A DNA stretch of 64,000 nt from Paracentrotus lividus (GCA_940671915.1 CALNVZ010003429.1:22823590-22887589); one strand, 5' to 3'. Shown: positions 24,971 to 39,600, counted from the first letter of the stretch. The notes: generated by a model from the letters alone, not told the origin. A program made the numbers and translations.

Positions 24971-26400
24971 ATTATAGACTCTATTTAGCAGCTAAAAACT
25001 GAGGTTAATTGTGCATTATAGTCCCACTTATAGTATCGCCGAGCGCGAAGGCGGAGCTGAAAATTTTAAGAATCTTAATGGCTTTCATTTGTTATTGTTT
25101 GTTAAAAGGTTGAGAACAAATTTGGAGTTAATTGTGCAATATAGAGCCTTATTAGTATCCGCGAGCTGAGAGTTTTGAGCTAAACATCGTGCCTCATATA
25201 GACTCTTTTTTAGATCCATATTGAAGATACATAATAATCTTGGCTCATTAATAATCTTGCTATGAATATTTTGTGGGCTGCAGGCACCTAGGCCTCCCCA
25301 ATCTAGCCCAAACACAACTCCAACAATTCTTTTGACAAGGTTTGTCTCCAGCAGAGAGCACTGGGTCCAACCCTTTTTTTAAATACTAACTATTGTTTGT
25401 TAATTTTACAGTTTCGAGGTCGCATTAGTGACCAAGCAGGAAAATTTGGGGTTTTAAAACACATATGAAGTCAATAAAGGAGCACTTTTTATTATTGTAA
25501 GTGATACTTTTTAAGAAATTTTATTTCCATGGGACTTTTAAAGAGTATGGAAAAGCTTCTTTTTAGTATAAAAAAAGGGCATTTAGCTAAGAAAAGGGGC
25601 ACTTTAGAATGCTATGAAAAATGGGGGCACTGTGCCCCTGCCCCCAGTTCCACCGCCTTTGTTGCGACCCCAATATCCTCAGCGCAAAGTAGAAAACTTC
25701 AAGCTCAAAATTGTAGTTTACTGTGCATTATGGACCCTATTTAGTATCGCGAGCGCGAAGCGCAGCCGAAAATTAGGGGTTTTTAAAGACATATGGAGTA
25801 AAAGGGGCCCCTTTTTTAAAACATAAATTGTCCACGGACTTTTAAAACTCTGAAAGGCTTCTTTTAGTTTAAAGATGACATTTTTTTTAGCTTAGAAAAG
25901 GGACACTTTTTGGCCATGAATAATTAGGGTGGATGAAAAAAGTGGGTCACTGTGCCCCTCCCGCCCCCCCCCCCCCTCCCCCGGTTCCACCGCCCGTGCC
26001 ACTTGGCCCAATTTCTGTTATATCTTTCCTAACATTGAAGATAACATCATTTAAAAATACAAAAATAGAACACAAATGCAAACGAAAAGATTCCTGCGAA
26101 ATGGTTTAAGTGTAATTCCTGCGTAATTTGTTCTGAAAAACATGATTATCATCCCCAAAATAAAAAGTTGCGAGCACGAAGCGCGAGCGAAAGATTTTAC
26201 ATGTAGGGGACTGAAGCAAAGCGTTTAATCTTCCTTTCTTGTATTTCTATTCAAGTATCTGCTGCATTTCTGCCAAAAGTGGGGGTTTTAATTTTTTTTT
26301 TTTTTTTTTTTTTTTTTTTGTCAAGCGGACCCTGCTCGAATGCGGGGGGGGGGGTTCGTTCGAACCCCCGAACCCCCCTGTACGGGCCTGAATACCTACA
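24971..26400 (-). repeat. Dispersed repeat head, reversed copy
   Basis: Reverse complement of the family described at 12,341, including GAGCGCGAAG variants at about 25,030, 25,745 and 26,170, and the G-rich end near 26,340. It ends with a long T-run (26,291-26,319) followed by GCGGACCCTGC. It is noisier than the 13-kb copy. Confidence 0.65.
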
Positions 26401-29400
26401 GGTTTGATTCAGACTGGCAGTCATTATGAATACAATATTGATGTATTGATATCAACACAAAAAAATTCATGGTGACTTACTGTTACATACTCCGTCTCCT
26501 AATTATATGCGGGATTTAATTCAAAAATATTTTTTGATTTTTTTTTTTTTTTTTTTTTTTTCCCCATGAACTTTGATAAAAATAAGGAATTTTTTAATAA
26601 AATACTTTTACCAACGTCACGTTTTTGCTCCATACATAATACACGGACAAGCAATCGACTAAGGTCACCGTCATACAACTTACTCCAAAATATCTTATTT
26701 ATCAAAAGTCACAGAATATCAGATCAGAAACATTCATATGAATGAAACAAATGTATATTAAGGAAAGAGGAATCTAGTCCCATTTCTGATACTTGTAGGG
26801 GTACATGCAGGTAATATGGGACAGCAGGTAATATGGACACCTGAAGAAACATGTCGTGACTCGTCACCGGTGACCGATGACCGGTGTGAGCACCATAAAG
26901 TTTGTCGTATGAACTGTATACGAAAATATATCGTCGTGAAGCTATGCCGACATTCCTCTTAGGAAATTGCTGAAAACAACAAGGTAGGTAAAACTTACGG
27001 CATTTTTATACCCTGATGTTTAAAATTTGATATTTCACACAATGTGATGGTTAAAGAGTGTTTGAGGGGGTAACCTCAATGTTTTGTATATTATGTAAGC
27101 TTGTAGTTCATTTTGATCATACTAGCGTGTACAGGTCAATATTGTTTTAGTGAAGGGGTGCAATGTGGCATTGAATGCTTGCCTGACACTGCAACATTAG
27201 TGCAGTAATATGGGAACATCCAAAAATGGCAGGAAATGATTTCTGTACTATATTTAGATGAGGCCATCAATCTCTTTGCTACGATTTTGTTGGGTATATT
27301 CACAGCATATAATTAATATAAATATAACTTAATTGTAGGCCTATATTGACTGTTATAGTGAAAATAATATTTAAATAATATTAAAAAAAAAGAAATAATT
27401 ACAAAATACATAACAATGAAATATAGAGTCAAAGTATTTACTGAAGGGTCTTATAATTTCAAATTTATATCTTAAAGTTAATGATTTTCAACATTTAAGC
27501 AAATTTCCAAACATGGTAGTATAGAGTCATTATAGTTTTTTAAATAACCATACATTAATACATGTGACGCACTATTACCTGCCACATGCAGGTATATATA
27601 GGGCACTTTGGTAATGACGTTCAAATTTGAATTGCAGACAGGGGGGTGATATTAAAAATTTGTGTGTTTTTTTTGTTTTCAAAAATTTTAAAAAAAAAAG
27701 TTTGAGGCAGTACGGTGGTAGACAAAGTTTATATAGAGTACAGTAAGAGTAGGTTTAGCATTATTGATCAATTTTTAATAAAAACAAAGGATTAAACTTT
27801 TTGTATGCTTGTGCATTTCGTGTTAATTTTTAGCCAAATTAGGCAAATGAAGCTTAGGTGGCCATCAATTACCTGCTGATATTGACCACATAATGCGCAA
27901 ACATTCTCACACCTGAGGCGAATGTCGGTCGTAGCTAGAACTACGGTTATTCATTGCGAATTTCCTAGACCGACCAACTCCCGGGCGCGTCTTTAGTAAG
28001 TGGTGTCTTCAGAAGTTACGTTATCAGCATTAATTTTTCCAATTATTTTTATCAACTATAATCCAAGCTTTTAAACTTTTTTAAAAAATGTTTAAGTTAT
28101 CCCATATGTGATTTGGGAATGTTATGTCCAGCGATCTTTATATTAGGTAAAAAAAAAAACCGAACGGAAAGAATTTAAATGCTAAACCATGTCCAATAAT
28201 AGAAGACATCCGCCACAAAACATAGCAATAGATCATCATAGTACGTATGTAAAAAAAAAATACTCTAAATTACCGGGAATGGAACTAGATTCCTGGGCGG
28301 ACCAGGACAGCAGGGCCAATAAACCCGTCACCACACGCTGGCATTTTTATTAATTAATTGGCATTTTTTTCATTGTAAATAATAAACCCATTTTTCTGCA
28401 TTTTCAGCATCATTGATCTGCTACGAAACCCAATAGAAATATACCACTGTATCCAAACTACTAAAATTTTCTCTCAATGATTCGATTGTTATAATCATGA
28501 AAAAAAAAATAAACAAATAAACACCATTCCGATGGAATAATGCATGCTTGGTGTGATTGTACTATATTAAAAAAAAATAAGTTTTATTATTATAAAAAAA
28601 AAAAGAAGATTTTTTTTACCTGATAATTACTGCTTGGTCCCCAAGTCATATGAAAAAACCAGAACGAACGAAAAGCAATAACGGGTATTCGTTCAGGAAA
28701 ACTTTCTAATTTTACATTTTGTAGTAACATTTTTTAATATTGAAAAATTACCAGATATTAAAAAAAAAAAAAAAAAAAAAGTATAATGATTACAAAAGCT
28801 AAATTCATATTTCTCTATATGTGTTGATGAATCTTTTGATGACGCTTTCAAAAAGCATATAAAACTTGCACAACACAAACAAAAAAAAAAAAAAAAATAT
28901 TAAAAATCTCCCAATTGTGTTTTGTTATATTGGTTATTTGATACCACCTAATATCCAACAAGTAGAGTTGTCGTATATTCACACGTTTTCCGATTTTAGA
29001 GAGTGATTTCGGCGAATTTTGGAAAAATATTTTCCTGTCAAAACTCGTTCTTGACAACATGAGAGACACTACGAAAAAAAGTAAAAAAATAATCAACGAA
29101 GCGTGGAGACCCATCTCACGTCCCGTTCCCGTTGTACCTTTACGTCTGCTATGGTACTTCAACGTAAAACCCTGGTAGGTTGAACAAGTAGAATAGCTCC
29201 GCCCATGGCCCCCGTCCAATGAGGCGAGGAATAGACGTGACGTACACGTACGTCACGTCACCCGGAATGGGCAAGTAAAAGAGGTAACCGGTGCTGTGCG
29301 ACGGGCAAAAAGAAATTCGCCGCAACCATGACAGACGACAAATAAAATCGGTAGCGTGACCCCAAAAAAAACTTGCCCAGCGTTTTTTTGTATTTATTTT

Positions 29401-29420
29401 TTTTTTTATCTCTCCGAAAG
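26401..29420 (-). repeat. Inner part of the left palindrome arm
   Basis: Mirror of 29,518-32,340. It contains a TIR-like element (about 26,797-27,890) and the promoter-like cluster in reverse (about 29,215-29,265). It stops at CTCCGAAAG just before the adapter-like block. No gene was recognised; the 123-codon frame at 28,848-29,219 has no counterpart in the cleaner copy at 1,700-2,050. Confidence 0.7.
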
Positions 29421-29517
29421 AAATCTCTCTCGTTTACATTCCCTTCCCTCCTCTCCGTTTTTTGTTGGTCTGTTTTTGCCTAGTGTGGGCTGGTTTTTTA
29501 TTATGTGAAGAGGAGAA
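29421..29517. other. Likely residual PacBio SMRTbell hairpin adapter (assembly artefact)
   Basis: The block reads ATCTCTCTC (29,423-29,431), then CCTTCCCTCCTCTCCG (29,442-29,457), then TTTTTTGTTGGT (29,458-29,469), and closes with AGGAGAAT near 29,510. The published SMRTbell adapter, recalled from memory, has ATCTCTCTC, then TCCTCCTCCTCCGTTGTTG repeats, then AGAGAGAT in the same order. The CCG/TTG midpoint coincides with the computed symmetry point of the palindrome (29,457). The block has no counterpart in the otherwise homologous sequence at 1,600-1,640. It is about twice the nominal 45 bases, so extra bases must have been inserted; this is expected of a raw read but is the weak point of the call. 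Confidence 0.85.
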
Positions 29518-30897
29518 TCTTTTCGAGAAAAAAATAAAAAATAACGGGATTTTGTCACGCCCGATTATTATGTCGTTCTGTCAATGTGCCGAAAAAAAAA
29601 TCTTTGCCCTCGCACCCTGCTTACCTTTACTTTGCGGCCCATTCCGGTGACGTGAGCGTAACGTCGTACGTCACGTATATTTCCTCCGCCATTGGACGGG
29701 GGGGAGGGGCCATGGGCGGAGCTTACTAATTCTATTGTTTCAACCAGGGTGTTTCGGTTGAACCATAAACGTACACACAGGGAAACCGGGGACGGGCATG
29801 ACCGTGAGAAGTCACAGCTTCGTTGATATTTCTTTTCGGTTAGTTTGTCTCTCATGTTGTCAAAAAAACGAGGTTTGACAGGAAATGATTTCAAATTCAC
29901 CCGAAATACTCTCCTAAAATCGGGCACCCCACCCCCCAGCACCCCCAACAAAACGGTGAATATACACCCTCTACTTTGGATATTGGTGTATCAAATTAAA
30001 CCAAACTTTTTAAACAAAACAATTGGGAAGATTTTTGTTCAGTTTTCTATGCTTTTTGTGAAAAGGCGTCATCAAAAGATCATCAAAATATAAGAAAATA
30101 TGAAAGCTTTGTTAATCATATTACTTTTTAATATCTGGGTAATTTTTCCAACTATTAAAAAAAAATGTTACTACAATTGTAAATAGAAGTTTTCTGAACT
30201 GATACCGTTATTGCGCTTTTTCGTTTCTGGTCATATGATTGCGGGACAAGCAGTTAAAAATCATGGTAAAAAAATCTTTTCTTTTTTAATCAATAAAAAA
30301 ACCTTATTTTAGTACAGTGCATATTTCATCGGAATGTTAATTGTTATTTTTTCGTCATGATTATAAATCAATCATTGAGAAAGAAATTAGTAGTTTGGAA
30401 ATACAGTTTGTATATCTTATGTTTCGTAAGGATCAATGATGTTGAAAAGAGGAAAAATGGGTTTATATTTCATGAAAAAAAAAAATAGCCAAATTTAAAA
30501 TGCCCAGATCCGCACGTGTGGTTGACGGGTATTGCCCTGTCCTGCCGCCCAGGAATCTAGTCCATTCCGGTATTGAGAAATTTTACACGTACTATGAGAC
30601 TTATGCTGTTTTGTTCCGGAGTTCTTTCTAATATGGACATGTAGATATTCCGGGTTACCTTATAAATAAAGAGCATGGAACATTCCCAACACATATGGAT
30701 AACTTAAAACATTTTTAAAGTTAAAAGCTCTGGGTGGTGGAGATTATGTTGGACTAAAAATTTATTGGAAATATGCTGAAACGTAACTTCCTAAGACACC
30801 ACCTTACTAAAGACGGCCCGGGGAGTTGGTCGGTCTAAGAATCGCAATGATAACCGTTAGTTCAGTCCTCGACCAATCGCGGGTATTCGTGAATGTT

Positions 30898-31912
30898 TGG
30901 CATGCGGGTACATGCCAGTAATATGGACCCCTAATCTTCATTGCCCTAATTTTGCATAAAATAAAATTACAAATGACACACAGTCTAATCTTTGTGTTTA
31001 TTATGAATCAATAAACTACTGCTCTAACTTTATTTGTGAAGAAAAACAATTATCACAACCCCTGTCTGCAATATTCAAAGTTGACGTCACATACCAAAGT
31101 GCCATATTTACCTGCACATGTGCAGGGTAAATGGGCACATGTATTAATGTATGTTAAACTATAATGACTCTACCATGTTATGCCGAATTTGCTTAAAATG
31201 TTAAAATCATTAACTTTAAGATTATATTTGAAATTATAAGAACCTTCAAGTAAATTATTTGAACTCTATATTTCATTGTTATTGTTATTTGATATTATTT
31301 CTTTTTTTTAATTATTTAAATATTATTTTCACTATACAAGCTCAAAATAGGCCTACAATAAGTTATTTATATTAATTATATTGCTGTGAATATACCCCAA
31401 CAAAATCGTAGCAAAGCAGCATTGAGCCTATCCTAAAATACTAAGTACCAGAATCATTTCCGCCATTTTGGATGATGTCCCATATTACCTGCACTAATGT
31501 TTTGCAGTGTCAGCAAGGCATTCAATGCCACATTGCACCCTCACAAAACAAATTGACCTGTACACGCTAGTATGATCAAAATGAAACTACAAGCTTACTA
31601 AATATACAAAACAATTTGAGGTACCCCCTCAAACACTCTTTCACCATCACAATGGTGTGAAATATCAAATTTTACATCGGGTATAAAATGCCGTAAGTTT
31701 TACCTTACCTTGTCGTTTTTCAGCAATTTTCTAAGAGGAAGTCGGCATCAAGATGCTCTCACGCACGTATATTTTCGTATACAGTTCAATACGACAACTT
31801 TATGTGCTCACACCGGTTCATCGGTCACCGGTCGACGGTCACGACATATTTGCTCATGTTGTCCCATATTACCGCCTGTCCCATAATTACCTGCATGCTT
31901 ACCCTTACAATA
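30898..31912. mobile_element. Putative non-autonomous TIR element (GGGTACATGCAGGTAATATG ends)
   Basis: The left end reads GGGTACATGCCAGTAATATG and the right end is its inverse, CATAATTACCTGCATGC..ACCC, near 31,895. Between them TTACCTGCA recurs at about 31,108 and 31,487. Outside the pair a second inverted match exists: AGGAATCTAGTCC at 30,551 against GGACTAGATTCCT at 31,921. The mirror copy is about 26,797-27,890, and the left end alone is seen at 2,857-2,939 before the gap. No transposase frame exists. Terminal bases and target duplication cannot be fixed because all complete copies are noisy. Confidence 0.4.
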
Positions 31913-32151
31913 TCAGAATGGGACTAGATTCCTCTGTTCTCCTAATTATACATTTGTCATTCATATTGAATGTTTCTGATTCTGATATTCTGTGACTTTG
32001 ATAAATAAGATATTTGGAGTTAAGTTGTATGACGGCTGACCTTTCGATGCTTTGTCCGTGTATTATGTATGGAGCAAAAACGTGACGTTTGGTAAAAGTA
32101 AAATTTATTAAAAAAATTCCTTATTTTTATGCAAAGTTCAGGGGAGAAAAG

Positions 32152-32182
<31 letters not shown>

Positions 32183-32339
32183 AAAATATTTTTTGAATTA
32201 ATCCCCATATAATTAGTGAGACGGAGTAATGTAACAGGTAAAGTCACCATGATTTTTTTGTGTTGATATCAATAACATCATATTGTATTCATTTAATGAC
32301 TGCCAGTCTGAATCAAACTTGTAGGTATTCAGGCACCGA

Positions 32340-32406
32340 AACCAGGGTGTGTTCGGGGGTCGAAACGAACCCCCCCCCCCCCGCATTCGAGCAAGGGTCC
32401 GCTTGA

Positions 32407-32437
<31 letters not shown>

Positions 32438-33840
32438 AACCCCCACTTTTGGCCAGAAATTGCAGCAGATAACTTGAATTTAGAAATACAAGAAAGGAAG
32501 AATTAAACGCTTTGCTTTCAGTCCCCCTACATGTAAAATCTTTCGCTCGCGCTTCGCGCTCGCAGACTTTTTATTTTGGGGATGATTAATTCATTGTTTC
32601 AGAAACAAATAACGCAAGGAATTACACTTAAACCATTTCGCAGGATCTTTTCGTTTGCATTTGTGTTCTATTTTTGTATTTTTAAATGATTGTTATCTCA
32701 ATGTTAGGAAATGATACTAACAGAAATTGAGGGCCAAGTGGCACGGGCGGCTGGAACCGGGGGGGGGGGGGGGGCGGGCAGGGGCCACAGTGACCCCCAC
32801 TTTCATCCCACCCTATTATTCATGGCCAAAAAGTTGTCCCTTTCTAAGCTAAAAAAAGTGTCATCTTTAAACTTAAAAGAAGCCTTTCAGAGTTTTAACC
32901 AAAGTCCCGTTGCGACAATTTATGATTTAAAAAAGGGGCCCCTTTGTTACTCCATATGTCTTTAAAAACCCCTAATTTTCGGCTCGCGCTTCGCGCTCGC
33001 GGGATACTAAAAGGGTCCATAATGCACCAGTAAACTACAATTTTGAGCTTGAAGTTTTCTACTTTGCGCTTGAGGATATTGGGCGTTCCAACAAAGGCGG
33101 TGGAAACTGGGGGCAGGGGGGCACAGTTGCCCCCATTTTTCATGCATTCTTAAAAGTGCCCCTTTTCTTAGCTAAAATGCCTTTTTTTATACTAAAAAGA
33201 AGCTTTTCATACTCTTTAAAAGTCCCCATGGAAAATAAAATTTTCTTAAAAAGTATTCACTTACAATAATTAAAAAGTGCTCCATTTTATTGACTTCATA
33301 TGTGTTTTTTAAAACCCCAAATTTTTCCTGCTTTGCGCACTATGCTGGACCTCGAACTGTTTAAATTAACAAACAATAGTTAGTATTAAAAAAAGGGTTT
33401 GGATCCAAGTGCTCTCTGCTGGAGACAAAACTTGTCAAAAGAATTGTTGGAGTGTGTTTGGGCATAGATTGGGGGAGGCCTAGGTGCCTGCAGCCCACAA
33501 AAATATTCATAGCAAAGATTTATTAATTGAGCCAAGATTTATTATGTATCTTCAATATGGATCCTTTAAAAAGAGTCTATATTGAGGCACGATGTTTAGC
33601 TCAAAACTCTCAGCTCGCGGGATACTAAAATAGGCTCTATATTGCACAATTTAACTCCAAATTTGTTCTCCAACTTTTTAACAAACATAACAAATTGAAA
33701 AGCCATTAAGATTCTAAAATTTTCAGCTCGCGCTTCGCGTCGCGGATACTATAAGTAGGGACTATAATGCACAATAACCCCATTTTAGCTGCTTAAAATA
33801 GAGTTCTATAATTCATGATAATGCATATTATACTATTATT
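32340..33840 (+). repeat. Dispersed repeat head, copy in right arm
   Basis: Starts with the G-rich CAGGCACCGAAACCAGGG block followed by a C-run and A-run, and carries GCTCGCGCTTCGCG motifs at about 32,542, 32,980 and 33,727. It runs directly into the satellite, as at 14,090. Many one-base indels relative to 12,700-14,089. Confidence 0.65.
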
Positions 33841-36620
33841 ATATCTGACCAGTATGTGCCTTTGAAGGCGCGTTTACTGTCCAATAACGTCACAATTAGG
33901 CCAAATGCAAAATGCAATTTGGTAAGCAGAGTGTCCAACTCTTTTTGGCATTGGTCTGTATTGCCAAGTTCATGCCTCTCTTTATTTTGCATTTTGATTT
34001 TATTGCAAATTACTTTGTAAACATGGTTTTCTTTGATAATTAACCAATCGTGCTTTCCTCCTTACAGTTAGCACTCTTCAACAAGATCTTTACCAACCCT
34101 TCATTTTATTTTTAATCCATGCATTTCTGTTACTATATTCTGTAGAAGTGAAAAATAAACCTTAAAGACACTCAAAAGGCGGTTGATCTTTAAAGGATTT
34201 TGAGAACTATATCTGACAGTATGTGCCTTTGAAAGGACGTGTTTACTGTCAATAACTCACAATTAGACCAAATTGCAATGCAATTTGTAAGCAGAGTGTC
34301 CAAACTCTTTTGGCATTGATCTGTTATTGCCAAGTTTCAAGCCTCTCTTTTATTTTGCATTTATGATTTTAAAACAATTCAGTAATGTCAATCATTCTGG
34401 TCTTGCATTTACCAAATTGTTGGATGGTGATTTAATTATCCATATAGACTTTGAGGTTGCTCTGTAAATTTCCCGAAATTCCATCTGGTCATGTATGTTG
34501 GTATATAATGCTCTCTATGAAAAGATTTCATTAAAATGTCATTCAAATTCGCTACAAGTATCGTTGATTCTACATTACACATACATGTACTTTTACTGTT
34601 GGCTTGTGAACAAATTTCTATGGAATGCAAAAAATTACTCTAGAAATACAATATCTTCCTTAGATTTAGACTACTCCTGCATGTCATTTATTCTTTATTT
34701 TTTTATTTTTTTATTTTTATTTATTTAATGATAATCTTCCCAATTTTCAAAGCATTCCATACAGATTACAGTGCATAATTGGCAGTATGGATTTTTTTAT
34801 CTACTCATTGTATTCTGATTAATGTTCTGATCTGGCCATTTTTCCATACAAACTGTGTACAGGGTTTCATGTATTTCACTATTTACCTTAGATTACGACA
34901 TGGATTCCATCTTGCTCGCAGTTCTGGAATCGCTTATATTATAGAATAACAATGAATGTAACGTGAATAATTTAGTGTTATTACAACGATTCTTTAGTAT
35001 GAAAGTTCTTGAATTTATTCATTATAATGCATTTTCAATTCCCACAAGTTCACTGATCCATATCAACGTTATTTTAATGATGGACTTCAACATGTACATG
35101 ATAAAAAAAAAACAACAAAAAAAACAACATGTATTTATTTCCAAAGAAATGCAAAATTTGTACTGATCCATACCCATACAAACTCAACTTTTGTTAATTG
35201 TAAGAAGTTCATTTACCCATGTACTTCTGGTTCATGCATGAATAAGTTGGGCTTGCACTTAGAAATGTTGTCAAAGAATAACATTTGGAATGCTCCCAAA
35301 TATTTTAAACAATCCATATAATGAAAGTTCTTTGAAGAATTTAAATTTTAAAATCGCATTCAAAATCAAGCATTTTGCATACGATGGCTATTTCATGTAT
35401 TTCATAATAACTGATGGGACTTCAACTTGTTCATTGTTATAACATGTTTTAATTCACAAAGAAATGCCAAATTTACTTTGTAAACATTTTTTCCCTTTGG
35501 TATATACTGTTGTGCTCCCCTATACATTAGCACTCTTCATTAATATCTTCCAGCTCCAAAAGATTTTAATTTGCATCTGTGCATGATGGATTTGACATTC
35601 ATTTCAGCGTTATTTGCATATTCATGGAAATTTGTGAATTTTGTACTTATCCATACAATACAAACTCTGGCTTTGTGCATCATGCATGTGACCTGGCTTT
35701 GCGGCTTTGGAATTTCGTTCAAAGAATAACATTTAATGCATCCCAAATATTGTTACACAATCTAATAATGAAAATCCTTCAAGAATTAAATTGTAATGAA
35801 AAATTCAAATCACGCATTTTCTTATGAATGGCTGAGTTTGTGTTCATAAATTTCTATAACAACTTGCTTTTAAAAAATGAAGAAGTTATTTAACTATTTA
35901 CTTTTGTCATGCACGACGATAATCTGGATGTTGTTACTCCGGTTCACCGTATTTCACTATTACTTTAGGTCATGCATGATGAACATCTTGCTAGCAGTCT
36001 GGAATCTCTTACAAGAATAAACAATGGAATGTATAATAAGTGTATTATTGTACTCCAACGATCTTTATAATGAAAGTACTTGAATTTATTTCATGAAATG
36101 CATTTGATATTTCACATGTTTCACTGTCCATATTCAAATGTACTTTTTAATGCGTGGGACTCAAACTTGTCATTGTTTAGGGACAGCATGAATTATTCCA
36201 AAGACAATTGGCAAATTTACTTTGTAAACAAATATTTTCTTTGGTATTTCGGGGTCGTTGCTCCTCCTTACTGTTATAGCACTCTTCATCAAGATCTTCC
36301 AACTCAAAACTATTTTGATTTGCTGTGTCTGTGCCATGATGGATTTGGGCATTCATTTATGATTTTGCATATGCATGCAATTTTTGTGAATTCGTACTAA
36401 ATCTATTACAATACAATCTTTGCCTTTGTAAATTCCAAGAAGTTAATTTTACCCATTTACTCAGGCGTCTTTGGTCATGCATGATGACCATCTTCTAGTA
36501 GCCTAGGAATCTCTTAACATACAATAACAATTGAATGTAACACAGGTCTTCCTTTCTTGTTACACAAAAAATGGCGTTGGTCTGAGAGCTTTCAGTCATT
36601 TTTTGTTTTTTTTTTTTTTT
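33841..36620. repeat. About 490-bp satellite, right-arm copy
   Basis: Direct counterpart of 14,090-16,914 with the same unit order. At 36,620 it runs beyond the T-run into TTCCATATTATTTG and then the LINE 5' region, showing what should follow the sequence cut at 16,914. Confidence 0.65.
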
Positions 36621-36699
36621 ATTCCATATTATTTGCACAAAATTTGAGACGAGTATGATTGCCTTGCGCAATCGCTGTACTCTGTTTTTATGTCTATGT

Positions 36700-39600
36700 T
36701 TTTGTATTCGTTCAATGTGGCCTTCCAATAATGACCCAATTCTGTGTTTTGGCGACCCTTATTTGCTTCCATCTCTAAGAGACAACTTATATTGAAATTT
36801 CTTTTGTGGTTTTAAAAAATTCTGTATGTTTCTAACTCTCATGGGACTAGGTTTTCCATTAAGTAATGTTAATTGACAGCGATTTTAATATTTTTAGCTG
36901 CAATCACGTCATTATTACTGATAACATTCCAATTTCTGATTGATCAGTATGAACAAAATATTCTAACGTTATAATGAAAATGCTTCCTGAATTGTGAATA
37001 TTCTTTCGGACGACCAATTTGATAACTCTATGGTTAACTTTCGCAGGTTACTATATTCAGACCAGTTCGGCAGATAACTCCGCTTTCGCTGGGGACAAAA
37101 GAATTTGAATTTTTTTACATATTAACATTCGTAGTGAAATAAAAATTCGAACAATTTTGGTTACATGTTAGATAATATCAATGCAGATTCATTTTATAAT
37201 TGGTTTGACAGAAACGTGGTTGCAATAATCCTCACACTATATACTCCTTGCCCAGGCATAATCTTGTTTTCAAAATAGGAATAAATAAACGAGGAGGTGG
37301 AAGTGCAGCATATATCATCAACCGCAAGCACAATACTCACCAATAGTATCAACGATTTATACTTATAGATGAACGAAATGAAGAAGCTGTTTTTTGAAAA
37401 AAAATAAAATTCCATAGACGAAAAAGCTTAATGTTAGGAACGTTTACCGGCCACCATTCTTCCGATCATAGTTACATTCCTCACTGAATGCAGAGGCTGC
37501 TTTCAAGCCCTCTAGTCCAAAACAACACCTTGTTTTTTGATGGGAACTTTAATATAAGATCTCCTCAAATACAAAGATGAATAATTTACACAAAACTTTT
37601 TAGATACCATATTGTCATTCTCTTTCTTCCACTGTATCACCCGACCCACTAGATTTTCTAATCATTCAGATACTTTAATCCGATACATATTTTTCAAATG
37701 TTGAAAAAAGAGAAACTGATTCTGTGTTATTTACTCAGATATATCCTGATCATTGTAATATCTTTGCAAGGATTATTCTTTTTTGAACAAATCGCTAACT
37801 CCTGTGAAAAAGTGAGACAAAATTTCACTTCCTGCAAAAAATAGCAAGACCTGCAAGAAAAACTAAGTTCATTAGATGGGCTGATGAAGTGCTGGCCAAT
37901 GACGATGTTCAACAGATCTTACAACTAATTAATGACTATTTCTTACCGACACATCTTAACGTGAATGTATACCCCTTGTTAAATTACGACCAAACGTAAA
38001 CGGACCACCACGGCAATCCCTGGGTCACTAAATCACTTCTTCAGATGTTATCAACAGAAAAAAATCAACCTTTACTACAATATCTGCTAAACCAACGACT
38101 CTTAACTCATGAAAAAATACTGTCAACCATATAAAAAACATTATTCATCCCTTCTTGCCGATTTGACAACAAAAAAGAGAAAAATTTTATTTTTTCAAAA
38201 TTTGAATCCAATGGTAATTAACATGGAAGGAAACTGGAAACATAATTAATGAAGTTCTTGAATAAAAAGAAGGTCTGAAGAATTAATGTACTTAAGATTG
38301 GAAATAACTGTACTGATAAATTGATGACATAGCTGCTGGTTTAACGATTACTTCTCGAAACATTGGCCTCAAACCTGCCGATGCTATACCGCACACTGGA
38401 CAAAAAGTTTGAGTCACTTTTTAACCAACAGCAACTCCTAACTCCCTTTCTCATTCCTACTGATCGCAATTGAAATTAAGAAACAAAAATTGCTTTGACA
38501 GAATGAAAAGTAAGAAAAGTCCTGGCGTCTGACCATCATTTACAAATGACTTATTAAAAGATATAATTTCTGAGATGTACTCCTTTTAGAGCATATAATA
38601 AACTTGTCCTGTCAATGCGTGTGTTTTCCTGACTAAGATGAAAACTTTCCAAAGTCATTCCTGTGTATAAAAAGGTAATCAACTGAAGTAGGGAAACTAT
38701 TAGACCTATATCACTACTTGTCTTCTATCTCCAAAAATTATTAGAAAAAATTATGTATAAAACCGCCCACAATAACATTTATAAGGAACTTTGATTTGCT
38801 ATCAAAACTTTCGCAGTTTGGCTTTAGAACAAAATCACTCAAACAACACATTGCAATCTTATACTTTATTATCATATAGCAACTGCTATGACAAACATCT
38901 CCACAGTCTTGGGATATTTTGGAACCTATCAAGGGCTTTTGATTACAATTAATCACGAAATATTACTTAAAAAATATCATATTATTGGAATTCGGGAAAG
39001 GCCTTGGATTCGGTACAGAAGTACTCACGGGAAGAAAAACAATTCGTATGTATAAATTGACTCAAACTCAATTTTAACGCCATAACTTGCGGTTGTACCA
39101 CAGGCGTTCTCTTTTAGGAACCGCTCTTATTTATCATTATATATCAATGATTTCAGAAATCCTCTTATCGACTTATCATTTATATTATTACGCTGACGAT
39201 ACCAGGTCTTTTTCTCCCATTAAAGATCCTGAAAAACGCTTTTTCTAACACCGCTTAACTTGGGTTTGAATAGTATTTACGAATGGTATTGTTTGCAATA
39301 AAATTATCTTAAAACGTTGTTAAGACTCAATGCATTGCTTTTCAGCAATTCTATAGAAATGTTACCTCATAACGTAATTCTTAATGATATGTAAATAGAG
39401 CTTGTGGACTCTCCGAAATTCCTGGGTCTTTGGAAATTGATACCAAGCTTTTCTTGGAAGCAGCACATTTCAACATATAACTGTAAAATCTTAGCCAGAA
39501 ATGTAGGCGTTCATGAATAAATTGAATTCCTTCCTCCCCTCCAAATATTTTATTAAAATTATACAACCACACTTATTCTTCCTTACTTAATTATGGCCTT

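Larger units (their letters stand above)
16942..29420. repeat. Left arm of a giant inverted repeat (mirror of 29,518-42,105)
   Basis: Read in reverse complement this arm follows 29,518-42,105 from end to end. Anchors include the 60 bases at 17,583-17,642 (equal to 41,401-41,460 reversed), the TA microsatellite at 18,453 (40,569-40,591), the reverse transcriptase YADD codons at 19,802-19,813 (39,189-39,200), and CATGACAGACGAC at 29,328 (29,586). The outer 1.5 kb is identical without indels; the inner parts differ mainly by short indels. Such near-identity over 12.5 kb with an adapter-like centre points to one read folded on itself rather than a genomic palindrome. Confidence 0.9.

Noticed and set aside
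28848..29219. 123-codon minus-strand frame near the palindrome centre
   Set aside because: The cleaner copies of the same sequence (1,700-2,050 and 29,700-30,050) do not keep this frame, so it is a product of indel errors.
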